Shown here piece by piece: positions 13,370 to 21,088 of a DNA stretch of 21,405 nt. How positions within the stretch are numbered: position 1 is the first letter of the stretch; each line of letters begins with the position of its first letter. Source of the DNA: an uncultured Faecalibacterium sp. (GTDB taxonomy: Bacteria > Bacillota > Clostridia > Oscillospirales > Ruminococcaceae); the NCBI GenBank assembly GCA_900765105.1, contig CAAFQM010000111.1:1-21405 (forward strand). The letters run 5' to 3'. The position numbers and the translations under genes were made by a program. The notes beneath the pieces are model-generated. The model ran no database searches. It was not told the origin of the DNA and saw nothing but the letters and a program-made list of their open reading frames with translations.

Positions 13370-14332
13370 TCAGAGATCCATCTCAGCCAGCGTGGGGTAG
13401 CTGTCGATGGCACCGTTCTTCTGCACGCTGATGCCGCAGAAGCGGTTGGAAAATGCAAGATATCCGCTGAGTTTTGTTTTACTCAGTTTATCCAGCTTGT
13501 CTACGGTTATCCCATCCCGGGCCAGCTGCCACAGGAAGGAACCGATGAAGCCGTCGCCGGCACCGGTGGTGTCCACAGCCTTCACCTTCCGGCAGGGAGC
13601 AAAGCCCTGTGCGGTGCGGGTGTAGGCGTAGGCACCCTTGCTGCCGCAGGTGTAGAGCACCAGCTGTACATCGCCCGCAAACAACTGCGGCAGGGCGGCT
13701 TCGATGTCGGCGGTGCCGGTGAGGAACTCCAGCTCTTCGTCCGAGATCTTCAGGATATGGGTCAGCGGCAGAAACTGCAGCACGGTCTGGCGCAGCATTT
13801 CTTTGTCCGGCCAGAGCGGGAAGCGCAGGTTCGGGTCAAAGCTGACGAGAACGCCTGCTTCCCGGGCGGCGGCAATGGCGGCCAGATGGGCATGGCGCAT
13901 GGGACTGTCCACCAGCGAGACGCTGCAGAAATGCAGGGCAAAGGCATCGCGGAACCACGCCGGGTCGATCTGCTCCGGCGCATACAGCAGGTCGGCCGAG
14001 GGCTTGCGGTAGAAGCTGAAAGTGCGGTTGCCGTCCTCCGCCAGACTGACGAAGGCCAGCGCCGTGTTGGCCTTGTCGGTAAAGGCAAGGTGCGACAGGT
14101 CGATGCCGCAGGCTTCCAGCTCCCGGGCGATCTTATGGCCGAAGGGATCGTTGCCCAGCTGGCTCAGCAGGGCGCTTTTGCCGCCCAGCTTTGTAAACGC
14201 CGCGCAGACGTTAGCGGGTGCGCCGCCGACCCGCGGGCTGAAGGACGGCACCTCGTCAAAGGCGCATCCCACCCGGGACGGGATCATATCAATGAGTGCT
14301 TCGCCGATAGAAAACAGAGTATTGCCGGGCAT
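13370..14332 (-). CDS. scrK: PfkB-family fructokinase
   Basis: This 320-residue ribokinase-fold sugar kinase most likely phosphorylates the fructose released from sucrose-6-phosphate. The N-terminal GEALIDMIPS and GGAPANVCAAFTKLG (about 36-50) form the sugar-binding start of the family. The C-terminal signature DTTGAGDGF holds the anion hole and catalytic Asp260. Length is typical of ScrK-type fructokinases. TGGAGG precedes the start, 14 bp after scrB. Fructose specificity is inferred from the operon, since PfkB members are hard to tell apart by sequence. It is last in the unit before a terminator. Confidence 0.93.
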   Translation of the reverse strand: MPGNTLFSIGEALIDMIPSRVGCAFDEVPSFSPRVGGAPANVCAAFTKLGGKSALLSQLGNDPFGHKIARELEACGIDLSHLAFTDKANTALAFVSLAEDGNRTFSFYRKPSADLLYAPEQIDPAWFRDAFALHFCSVSLVDSPMRHAHLAAIAAAREAGVLVSFDPNLRFPLWPDKEMLRQTVLQFLPLTHILKISDEELEFLTGTADIEAALPQLFAGDVQLVLYTCGSKGAYAYTRTAQGFAPCRKVKAVDTTGAGDGFIGSFLWQLARDGITVDKLDKLSKTKLSGYLAFSNRFCGISVQKNGAIDSYPTLAEMDL

Positions 14333-14346
14333 AGAAAACCTCCAGA

Positions 14347-15744
14347 TTACAAATTGCAGAGTTCACAGGCTGCCCCGGTCAGCTTTACGCTCACGTCCCC
14401 GGGGGCAGGGTAGTACCGGGTGCTGAACACCGTGGCTCCCCCGTTCAGGAAAATTTCCAGCGAGGAGCGGTCACCCACCACCCGCAGACTGCGGCAGGGC
14501 GCGGCCAGCTGCGCACGGCGTTCGGTGCGGCCGTCGGCCATGGCGGAGTCTGCAAAGCGCAGGGTACAGGTGCAGTCCTGCTCAGTATACACCAGCTGCA
14601 CGCCCTGCGCAACGGTGAGGGAAAAATCTCCGGCAGGCGCGGCGGTCAGGTCAAAGCAGGGGGAGAGGAATGCTTCCTCCCCGTCGGCAAGGTACAGGGC
14701 GGCGGAGCTGCGCCGGGCGGCCAGCTCCGGCACCGGGTTCTGCAGCAGGGTGCCGTCCGGGCCGTTGGTCAGCACGCGGGGCACCGTCATGCAGTGCTGC
14801 CAGCCGTGGACTGCCGTGGGGGCGTTGCCGTAGTCGGCATCCGGCATACCCATCCAGCCGATCTGGATGCGGCGGCCGGTATCGTCTGCAAAGCTCTGGG
14901 GTGCGTAGTAGTCGAACCCGGCGTCCAGCTCGTGGAACTGACCCAGCGTATATTCGCCGCGCCAGTCGCCGTAGACGGCAAAGTATCCGCAGCCGTAGAC
15001 GTTCTGGCACCGGATGCCCTGCGGGGACACGGCCAGATACCACTGGCCGTCGATGCAGAACAGGTCCGGGCACTCCCACATGTAGCCGAAAGGTTCCGGG
15101 GTGGTCAGGGTGTTGATGTGGGTCCAGTGGAGTTTGTCGGTGCTTTCCAGCACCAGTACTTCGCCCCGGTCTTCCAGCGTGCGGGCACCCAGTACCATGT
15201 AATACCGGCCCTCATAGGCAAAGACCTTCGGGTCACGCACATGGCAGGTAAGCCCGGCGGGATAGCCGCGGTTGGTCATCAGGCACTGCTTGCTCTCCAC
15301 GGTCTTGCCGTCGCGGCTGACTGCGAGACAGAGGTTGTGTCCGCGCCCTTCTTTGATGTAATCAAAATTGCCGGGATACTTGACGTTCCCGGTGTAGTAC
15401 AGATACATCGTATCCTCTTCCACAAGCGCCGAGCCGGAGTAGACGCCGTGGCAATCGAATGGCTCGTCCGGGTAGAGCATTACCGGGCGCTGCTCCCAGC
15501 GGAGCAGGTCGGCGCTCACGGCATGGCCCCAGTGCTTGACCCCGCCGTTCACGTCGAAGGGGCCGTACTGGAAAAATGCGTGGTACTGCCCGCCGTAAAC
15601 GCACAGGCCGTTGGGGTCGTTCAGCCAACCAACCGGCGGCTGCAGGTGGAACTGCTGGCGGTGGGGGTCGGCGGCGATATTGGCCGCGCCGAGGGACTCC
15701 ACCAGCGGAACGAGCTTTTTCAGGTCGCGCTGGAGTGCGTTCAT
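14347..15744 (-). CDS. scrB: Sucrose-6-phosphate hydrolase (GH32)
   Basis: A 465-residue cytoplasmic glycoside hydrolase family 32 enzyme. It splits sucrose-6-phosphate into glucose-6-phosphate and fructose. The nucleophile Asp43 lies in WLNDPNG, the transition-state stabiliser Asp171 in VRDPKVF, and the acid/base Glu224 in WECPDLF. A five-bladed propeller (about 30-330) is followed by a C-terminal beta-sandwich (about 340-460). There is no signal peptide, in keeping with an intracellular phosphorylated substrate. The start overlaps the scrA stop codon as ATGA, so the two are translationally coupled. Inulinase or levanase activity is unlikely in this context. Confidence 0.95.
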   Translation of the reverse strand: MNALQRDLKKLVPLVESLGAANIAADPHRQQFHLQPPVGWLNDPNGLCVYGGQYHAFFQYGPFDVNGGVKHWGHAVSADLLRWEQRPVMLYPDEPFDCHGVYSGSALVEEDTMYLYYTGNVKYPGNFDYIKEGRGHNLCLAVSRDGKTVESKQCLMTNRGYPAGLTCHVRDPKVFAYEGRYYMVLGARTLEDRGEVLVLESTDKLHWTHINTLTTPEPFGYMWECPDLFCIDGQWYLAVSPQGIRCQNVYGCGYFAVYGDWRGEYTLGQFHELDAGFDYYAPQSFADDTGRRIQIGWMGMPDADYGNAPTAVHGWQHCMTVPRVLTNGPDGTLLQNPVPELAARRSSAALYLADGEEAFLSPCFDLTAAPAGDFSLTVAQGVQLVYTEQDCTCTLRFADSAMADGRTERRAQLAAPCRSLRVVGDRSSLEIFLNGGATVFSTRYYPAPGDVSVKLTGAACELCNL

Positions 15745-17129
15745 GCCTTGACCTCCTCAGGGCTCCAGATGACCCAGGTCACGGCGAAGGAAACACCGAA
15801 GGAGATGGCCATCATGATGATGTACTGCAGGGGCATATGCAGGTGCAGCAGGATGCCGAAGATGCCGGTGACGCCGGTGCCGGTGGCACCCAGCCCCACG
15901 ATGCTGGCGTACAGCGCACCGCAGGCACCGCCGGCCAGACCGCCGAGGAAGGGTTTGAAGTAGCGCAGGTTCACGCCGAAGATGGCCGGCTCGGTGATGC
16001 CCATGCAGGCAGACAGGGCAGAGGGCAGAGCCATGGCCTTGACCTTGGTGTCGCGGGTCTTGAGGGCAACGGCCAGCGCAGCACCGCCCTGTGCCACGTT
16101 GGCGGCGCTGGCCAGCGGCAGCCAGTAGGTGTAGCTGTAGCGGGCCAGCTGACCCAGATCGATCAGGGTGTACATGTGGTGGATACCGGCGACCACAGTG
16201 ACCGCATACAGGCCGCCCATGATGAAGGAGCCGATGCCGTAGGGCATGGTGATCAGTGCCTGCACGCCGGTGATGATGCTGTTTTCCAGTTTGGTGAACA
16301 CGGGGCCGATGGCGGCGAGGGTCAGATAGCCGGTGACAAAAACGGACACCAGCGGGGTGACGAACAGGTCAAACATGGCGGGCACCACCTTGTGCAGCCG
16401 CTTTTCGATCTGGCACATGAGCCACACCGCGATGATGACCGGGATGACGTGCCCTTGATAGCCCACCAGCGGCACCGAGTACAAGCCGCCGAACACGGGC
16501 TGCATCACGTTGACGCCGTCCGAGACGGTCCATGCGTTCTGCAGGTCGGGGTGGATCATGATCATGCCGATGACCGCGCCCAGATACGGGTTGCCGCCGA
16601 ACACCTTGGCGGCAGAGTAGGCGATGAGGATGGGCAGGAAGGTGTAGGCTGTATTGGAGAACAGCTTGGCAAACACATACACCGAGCCGGTGGTATCGAT
16701 GTTCAAAAAGCCGTTGTTCACCATGAAGTTCAGCGCTTCCATGATGCCCATCAGGAAGCCGGAGGCCACGATGGCGGGGATGATGGGCACAAAGATGTCG
16801 CCCAGCGTCTTGATAGCCCGCTGATACCAGGGTGCCTTGGCGGCGGCAGCCTGCTTCACGTCCTCTTTGCTGCCGCCCTCGATGCCGGCCAGCTGGATGA
16901 ACTCGTCGTAGACCTTGTTCACCGTGCCGGTGCCGAAGATGATCTGCAGCTGACCCTGTGCCTCAAAGACGCCCTTGGCGCCCTCGGCGTTTTCCAGATC
17001 TTTTTTGCTGACCTTGCTGTTGTCTGCAATGACCAGACGCAGGCGGGTGGCGCAATGCGCTGCCGAGACGATGTTCTCTTTGCCGCCGATGCAGTCCAGA
17101 ACCTGCTGTGCCGCGTGTTTGTAATCCAT
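15741..17129 (-). CDS. scrA: PTS sucrose transporter subunit EIIBC
   Basis: This 462-residue protein carries an EIIB domain (1-90) whose phosphorylated Cys26 lies in HCATRLR. An EIIC domain (about 105-455) with about ten membrane segments and the substrate-site motif GITEPAIFG (Glu380) follows. It imports and phosphorylates sucrose to sucrose-6-phosphate. The EIIA domain is missing, so a glucose-type EIIA from another locus must supply the phosphate, as known for ScrA of several Firmicutes. Trehalose EIIBC proteins are close relatives; scrB and scrK downstream favour sucrose. GGAG about 7 nt upstream supports the start at 17129. Confidence 0.94.
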   Translation of the reverse strand: MDYKHAAQQVLDCIGGKENIVSAAHCATRLRLVIADNSKVSKKDLENAEGAKGVFEAQGQLQIIFGTGTVNKVYDEFIQLAGIEGGSKEDVKQAAAAKAPWYQRAIKTLGDIFVPIIPAIVASGFLMGIMEALNFMVNNGFLNIDTTGSVYVFAKLFSNTAYTFLPILIAYSAAKVFGGNPYLGAVIGMIMIHPDLQNAWTVSDGVNVMQPVFGGLYSVPLVGYQGHVIPVIIAVWLMCQIEKRLHKVVPAMFDLFVTPLVSVFVTGYLTLAAIGPVFTKLENSIITGVQALITMPYGIGSFIMGGLYAVTVVAGIHHMYTLIDLGQLARYSYTYWLPLASAANVAQGGAALAVALKTRDTKVKAMALPSALSACMGITEPAIFGVNLRYFKPFLGGLAGGACGALYASIVGLGATGTGVTGIFGILLHLHMPLQYIIMMAISFGVSFAVTWVIWSPEEVKA

Positions 17130-17175
17130 ACTGCTTCTCCTTTTCCTGAATGTGATCGTTCTGACGTCTCCGATT

Positions 17176-17203
17176 TGAAATCGGTTTCACTGACGCTATT
17201 ATA
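17176..17203 (-). promoter_or_regulatory. scrA promoter with LacI-type operator
   Basis: Minus-strand -10 TATAAT (17203-17198) has a poor -35. Immediately downstream, TGAAACCGATTTCA (17189-17176) covers the start of the transcript. It fits the TGNAANCGNTNNCA pattern shared by LacI-family regulators such as ScrR and by CcpA cre sites. Binding here would block transcription. Confidence 0.7.
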
Positions 17204-17400
17204 CGATAAACAGAAAAATAGTTCCATTCGCAGAGGGCATAAAGTTCGGGATAACTCTGTTATTGATTTCACATAGTTTCATATTCTGAGCCGGTCAGAA
17301 CGACGAAACCGGTATGAGCCGCTGGATATGGACAGCCTGCAAAACTCACGTACTGCCAAACTGCCTGTGTATCATAGCGCGGCTGGCAGGTGAGAGAGTT

Positions 17401-17473
17401 GTAGGGAACGGGCTTGCCCGTTCCAGCCTGCAGATGCAGCTGACCCCGCGGAACGCATGAATGCGTTCCCTAC
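17401..17473. repeat. REP-like double-hairpin element
   Basis: Terminal inverted repeats GTAGGGAAC (17401-17409) and GTTCCCTAC (17465-17473) enclose two hairpins, GGAACGGG/CCCGTTCC (17405-17424) and GGAACGCAT/ATGCGTTCC (17450-17469). No gene is inside. The build is like short mobile palindromic (REP/MITE) elements; similar GGAACGCAT-type hairpins are, to my knowledge, common between genes of Faecalibacterium, but copy number cannot be checked here. Confidence 0.7.
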
Positions 17474-17512
17474 GCTGATCCAGACCCAAGGGGGAAGTCT
17501 TTTCAGCGGGAT

Positions 17513-18499
17513 CTAGTCCCCCGTGCTTTCCCGGCAGACAAGCTCATAGCCCAGCATCTGGCTGCGGGGTACGGCGCGGGGGTCGTTCAGCAGCTCCATC
17601 AGCAGGGCGGCGGCGTCCCGCCCGGCGGTCTTGTAGTGCAGGTGCGCACTGGTCAGGGGCACATAGGCGCTGCGCCCCACCTTACTGTCGCCTACCGATG
17701 CGATCATCAGATCTTCCGGGATGCGCAGGCCGGTCTCCTGGCAATACTGCATGGCACCCAGCGCGATGGCATCGGTGGCGCAGAACAGGCAGTCGATGTG
17801 CGGGTCGCGCTCCAGCAGCTTTCTGGCCTGCTCGTAGCCGGAGTCGGAGCTGAACTTTGCCACAGCCATCCGCTGCGGGTGCAGGGGCAGTCCGGCTTCT
17901 TTCAGGGCGGCTTCAAAACCGGCCCGGCGCTGTTGCCCGGCGGCAGCATCCAGCAGCGTCACGCCGATATAGCCGGGAACGCGGCGGCCCTTTGCCAGCA
18001 TATGGGCTGTGACGGCCCGGGCAGCCCCGGCATCGTCATGATAGACCGAGCAGCAGCCCGGAAAATTCTGGCTCAGCACCACCACCGGCACGTGGAGATG
18101 TTCCAGCACAGCCTTGTGCTCCGGTGTGTAGACCGTTGCAATGAGGATGATGCCGTCCACGGTGTTCTGACGCAGGGTGTCCAGTGCGCGCAGCTCCTTT
18201 TTGATGTCGTTGGCGGTGTTGATGAGCAGCAGCTGATAGCCGGATTCTTCCAGCACGCTGCCGATGCCTTCCACCATGCGGGGGCAGCTGTCGCTGGAAA
18301 GCTTGGGCAGAATGACGCCGATCTGCCGGGTGCGGCGGGTGCGCAGCATCTGCGCCTGCGCACTGGGGTGGTAGCCGGTGACTTCCACTGCGGCTTCGAT
18401 CACGGCACGCTTGTCGGCGCTGAGGTATCCGCCGTTGAAGTAGCGGCTCACGGCGGCCTTGGAGACCCCGGCGTACTGTGCAAACTCGGTGATGTTCAT
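17513..18499 (-). CDS. scrR: LacI-family regulator, probable sucrose repressor ScrR
   Basis: This 328-residue protein has a LacI-type N-terminal helix-turn-helix (about 1-25, ITEFAQYAGVSKAAVSRYFNG) and a hinge helix ending near residue 57. A periplasmic-binding-like effector domain (about 62-328, starting IGVILPKLSS) follows. It lies directly upstream of scrA in the same direction, and its own promoter has an operator like the one at scrA. The likely inducer is sucrose-6-phosphate or fructose, as in known ScrR proteins. The start at 18499 has GGAGG about 7 nt upstream. The upstream open frame that would fuse it to the MATE region is an artefact. Confidence 0.93.
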   Translation of the reverse strand: MNITEFAQYAGVSKAAVSRYFNGGYLSADKRAVIEAAVEVTGYHPSAQAQMLRTRRTRQIGVILPKLSSDSCPRMVEGIGSVLEESGYQLLLINTANDIKKELRALDTLRQNTVDGIILIATVYTPEHKAVLEHLHVPVVVLSQNFPGCCSVYHDDAGAARAVTAHMLAKGRRVPGYIGVTLLDAAAGQQRRAGFEAALKEAGLPLHPQRMAVAKFSSDSGYEQARKLLERDPHIDCLFCATDAIALGAMQYCQETGLRIPEDLMIASVGDSKVGRSAYVPLTSAHLHYKTAGRDAAALLMELLNDPRAVPRSQMLGYELVCRESTGD

Positions 18500-18517
18500 G
18501 GAATGCCTCCTTGAATC

Positions 18518-18559
18518 TGTGATCGATTCCAGTCTAACCGTGCAGAGCGGCATTGTCAA
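18518..18559 (-). promoter_or_regulatory. scrR promoter with LacI-type operator
   Basis: Minus-strand TTGACA (18559-18554), 17 bp, TAGACT (18536-18531). The sequence TGGAATCGATCACA (18531-18518) covers the start site and fits TGNAANCGNTNNCA, as the scrA site does. This suggests autoregulation or CcpA control. Confidence 0.8.
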
Positions 18560-18589
18560 CGTTTTTGCGCGCTGCAGGGCTTTTTTGTG

Positions 18590-18618
18590 TTGACTTGCCC
18601 AGGCCGGTGTGCTAGAAT
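18590..18618 (+). promoter_or_regulatory. Sigma-A-type promoter of the MATE gene
   Basis: TTGACT (18590-18595), 17 bp, TAGAAT (18613-18618). It stands back to back with the scrR promoter; the two -35 elements are about 30 bp apart. The MATE leader is about 31 nt. Confidence 0.8.
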
Positions 18619-18655
18619 ATGCCGATGTATGCAGAAAAAGCGAAAGGAAACTTGG

Positions 18656-19999
18656 ATGGATCTGACAAAACAGTTCTTTAAATATGTATCCCAGAATATT
18701 TTCGGCCTGCTGGGCACCTCGTGCTACATTCTGGCCGATACCTATTTCATCTCGCAGGCGGCGGGTACCGACGGCGTCACCCTGCTCAACCTCTGCCTGC
18801 CGGTGTATAACTTCATCTTTGCCATCGGCTCCATGATCGGCCTTGGCGCGGCCACCCGTTACGCCATCCTGAAAGCGCAGGGCGACGGGCGCTGCCAGCG
18901 CTATTTCTCCAATGCTGTGTTCTGTGCCTGCGTGCTGAGCATCCCCTTTTTGCTGGTGGGTCTTTTTGCCCCGGATGGGCTGCTGCGGCTCATGGGCGGC
19001 GATGCACAGATCGTGGCGCTGGGCACCGGCTATGCCCGCATCTTCCTCATGTTCACGCCGTTTTTTATGTGCAACTACATCGTGTCGGCCTTTGTCCGCA
19101 ACGACGGCGACCCCTCCCTTGCCATGGTGGCGACGCTGAGCGGCAGCCTGTTCAATGTGGTGTTCGACTACATTTTCATGTTCCCCATGGGGCTGGGGCT
19201 GCCGGGTGCGGCGCTGGCGACGGCGGTGTCCCCGGTGCTCAGCATTGCCGTCTGCAGCCGTCATTTCTTTAAAAAGGAGAACAACATCGCATTTGTGCGG
19301 CAGCTGCCCTCTGCAAAACTGCTGGGGCAGAGCTGCCAGCTGGGCATCTCCGGCTTTGTGGGCGAGATGAGCTCCGGCGTCACCACTACGGTGTTCAACT
19401 TCCTGCTGCTGGGTCTGGCCGGTAATGTGGCGGTGGCGGCCTACGGCGTCATTGCAAACTTTGCACTGGTGGCAACGGCCATCTTCAACGGCGTGGCACA
19501 GGGCGCGCAGCCGCTGGTAAGCGAATGCTACGGCAAGAGCGACCGCGCCGGGGCGAAAAAGCTGCTCATTCTCGGCAGCTGCACGGCGCTGGCGCTTGCG
19601 GCAGCGCTGTATGCGGTGGTGTTCGGTGCCACCGACTCGTTGGTGGCGGTGTTCAACAGCGAAAATTCCGCGCAGATGGCGCAGTTTGCCCATATGGGCA
19701 TGCGGCTGTACTTTGCGGGCTATTTCTTTGCCGGGTTCAACATCGCAGCGGCGGGCTATCTCAGCGCCACCAACCGCCCGGCGGAAGCCTCGGTCACCTC
19801 ACTGTGCCGCGGTATGGTAGCCATTGTGGCCTGTTCGCTGGTCCTGAGCCGCCTGTTTGGCATGAACGGTGTGTGGGCGGCCTTCCCGGCATCGGAACTG
19901 CTCACGGCGCTGCTGACCCTCTTTTTGCTGCTGCGTGGCAGAAACGGGAAAAGCGCAGGGAAAAACAACTGGAATTCCGTTGAATTTGGAGAAAAATAA
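18656..19999 (+). CDS. MATE-family efflux transporter
   Basis: This 447-residue membrane protein with about twelve hydrophobic segments belongs to the MATE multidrug/oligosaccharidyl-lipid/polysaccharide exporter superfamily. It is closest in look to the MepA-like bacterial drug exporters driven by Na+ or H+. The N-terminal GTSCYILADTYFISQAAGTDGVTLLNLCLPVYNF region (split here for length: GTSCYILADTYFISQ then AAGTDGVTLLNL) and the RNDGDPSLAMVATLSG loop are family-like. AAAGGA about 7 nt upstream decides the start at 18656; the ATG at 18629 lies almost on the transcription start. Substrate is unknown. It is divergent from scrR, and a link to sucrose is not shown. Confidence 0.93.
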   Translation: MDLTKQFFKYVSQNIFGLLGTSCYILADTYFISQAAGTDGVTLLNLCLPVYNFIFAIGSMIGLGAATRYAILKAQGDGRCQRYFSNAVFCACVLSIPFLLVGLFAPDGLLRLMGGDAQIVALGTGYARIFLMFTPFFMCNYIVSAFVRNDGDPSLAMVATLSGSLFNVVFDYIFMFPMGLGLPGAALATAVSPVLSIAVCSRHFFKKENNIAFVRQLPSAKLLGQSCQLGISGFVGEMSSGVTTTVFNFLLLGLAGNVAVAAYGVIANFALVATAIFNGVAQGAQPLVSECYGKSDRAGAKKLLILGSCTALALAAALYAVVFGATDSLVAVFNSENSAQMAQFAHMGMRLYFAGYFFAGFNIAAAGYLSATNRPAEASVTSLCRGMVAIVACSLVLSRLFGMNGVWAAFPASELLTALLTLFLLLRGRNGKSAGKNNWNSVEFGEK

Positions 20000-20018
20000 G
20001 CAAAAGCTCCGGTTCCGC

Positions 20019-20048
20019 TTGAAACCTACTGAAAAAAATAGGTATACT
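20019..20048 (+). promoter_or_regulatory. Promoter-like sequence downstream of the MATE gene
   Basis: TTGAAA (20019-20024) and TATACT (20043-20048) are separated by 18 bp. It would transcribe antisense to the AraC-family gene, with no credible gene downstream. Confidence 0.35.
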
Positions 20049-20064
20049 GAGCGTGGGAAAGCAG

Positions 20065-20085
20065 ATGGTTAAAAATCTTAACCAT
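20065..20085. other. Inverted repeat ATGGTTAA / TTAACCAT between convergent genes
   Basis: A perfect 8-bp inverted repeat (20065-20072 with 20078-20085, 5-nt loop) lies between the convergent MATE and AraC genes. There is no clear T-run on either strand, so it is at best a weak terminator; an operator or RNA structure is possible. Confidence 0.4.
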
Positions 20086-20112
20086 AGAAACGAGAGTAAT
20101 TTGTATGAATCC

Positions 20113-20964
20113 TTAAATATAAAGCTCCTGTTCGCGCAGGGATTCTTCCGGGGAAAGCCCGGACTGCGCGGCATGACCGGCCATCGCCCGCCACTGTGCG
20201 GGGGACTGGCCGGTTTCTTTTTTGAACACCCGGCACAGATAGTTGGCACCGGAAAAGCCGCACAGGCTGGCCACCACGTCGAGGGTGTATTCCCGGTGGA
20301 GCAGCAGCCGCTGGGCGGCTTCGATGCGCACAGTGGTCAGGTAGCGGCCCGGCGGCACCCCGATGGCAGCGGTGAAGGTGCGCACCAGATGACTTTTGGA
20401 AACGCCCAGCCGTTCGCTCAGCTCTTCCACGCCGTAAAGGCCGGCATAATTGGCACGGATGTCCTCGATGGCGGCCTGCACCAGCGGCGGCAGGGCCGGG
20501 GCGGCGCTGTCGGCATCGGCCAGTTCGCACAGCAGGGCATAGGCCAGCTGGCTGCGCGCCCGGCTGTGGGTCTCCTTTTCCTCGGCCAGACGGTCCATCA
20601 GCTCGGCTGCGGCAGGGCAGGAGCCGCCTTTGGCAAGGAAGGGCAGTTCCCGCAGGCCGGAAAGAAACTGTCCGGCGGCCTGCCCGGTAAGCTGCACGCA
20701 CAGCAGATGGCAGGTGTCCGCTTCTGCCGGGGCAAGGGCCAGCGGGGCGCGGCTCAGGATCAGATGCCCGGCGGGCACGGTCTGGGGCGGCAGGATCAAT
20801 GCAGCACCTGCCGGTGCAGGCCCGGCCCCTGGTACGGAAGCGGTGCATTTTCCGCTGGAGACAAGGCAGACCCAAAGCCCCTCGCCCGAGAGGATGAGCG
20901 CGGAGGAAAGCTGGATATCCTGCACCGAAGCCGGGGCGGCGATGGCATTCCAGTCAAACAGCAA
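20113..20964 (-). CDS. AraC-family transcriptional regulator
   Basis: This 283-residue regulator has an N-terminal cupin-like sensing region (about 1-170) and a C-terminal AraC DNA-binding domain (about 180-265). The two helix-turn-helices are VEELSERLGVSKSHLVRTF and LDVVASLCGFSGANYLCRVF, followed by the family end GQSPAQWR. The start is TTG at 20964, supported by AGGTG 7 nt upstream; no ATG occurs until deep inside the protein. It diverges from a sugar ABC ATPase gene, so it probably activates that sugar transport operon. The ligand is unknown. Confidence 0.92.
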   Translation of the reverse strand: MLFDWNAIAAPASVQDIQLSSALILSGEGLWVCLVSSGKCTASVPGAGPAPAGAALILPPQTVPAGHLILSRAPLALAPAEADTCHLLCVQLTGQAAGQFLSGLRELPFLAKGGSCPAAAELMDRLAEEKETHSRARSQLAYALLCELADADSAAPALPPLVQAAIEDIRANYAGLYGVEELSERLGVSKSHLVRTFTAAIGVPPGRYLTTVRIEAAQRLLLHREYTLDVVASLCGFSGANYLCRVFKKETGQSPAQWRAMAGHAAQSGLSPEESLREQELYI

Positions 20965-21088
20965 TATCTGACACCTCTAATCAATAAAATGCTATTTTAT
21001 ATCACAAAATTATCTGTTATTATAGTACCAACGAAACGACACGCCGTCAAGAGCGTGAAAAACAGAAAATTTATGGAGGCAAACGATT
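20965..21088. promoter_or_regulatory. Divergent control region, AraC regulator / ABC ATPase
   Basis: An AT-rich 124-bp region. The inverted repeat ATAAAAT (20984-20990) / ATTTTAT (20994-21000) may bind the regulator. A plus-strand TATTAT/TATAGT near 21017-21025 is a possible -10 for the ABC gene but has no good -35, which fits activator dependence. Confidence 0.45.

Noticed and set aside
15576..17276. 566-residue plus-strand frame opposite scrA
   Set aside because: Shadow of the EIIBC gene; repetitive His/Gly/Asp-rich sequence with no domain.
17302..17315. Third LacI-type operator upstream of scrA
   Set aside because: Only one half (CCGGTTTCG on the minus strand) resembles the operator; the other half has three mismatches.
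18561..18590. Terminator between scrR and the MATE gene (GCAGGGCTTTTTT)
   Set aside because: There is a T-run but no stem in front of it, and both flanking genes point away from this spot.
18500..19693. Minus-strand extension that would fuse ScrR to a 398-residue upstream region
   Set aside because: The extension lies opposite the MATE gene and passes through the scrR promoter; ScrR has a normal LacI-type start at 18499 with a ribosome site.
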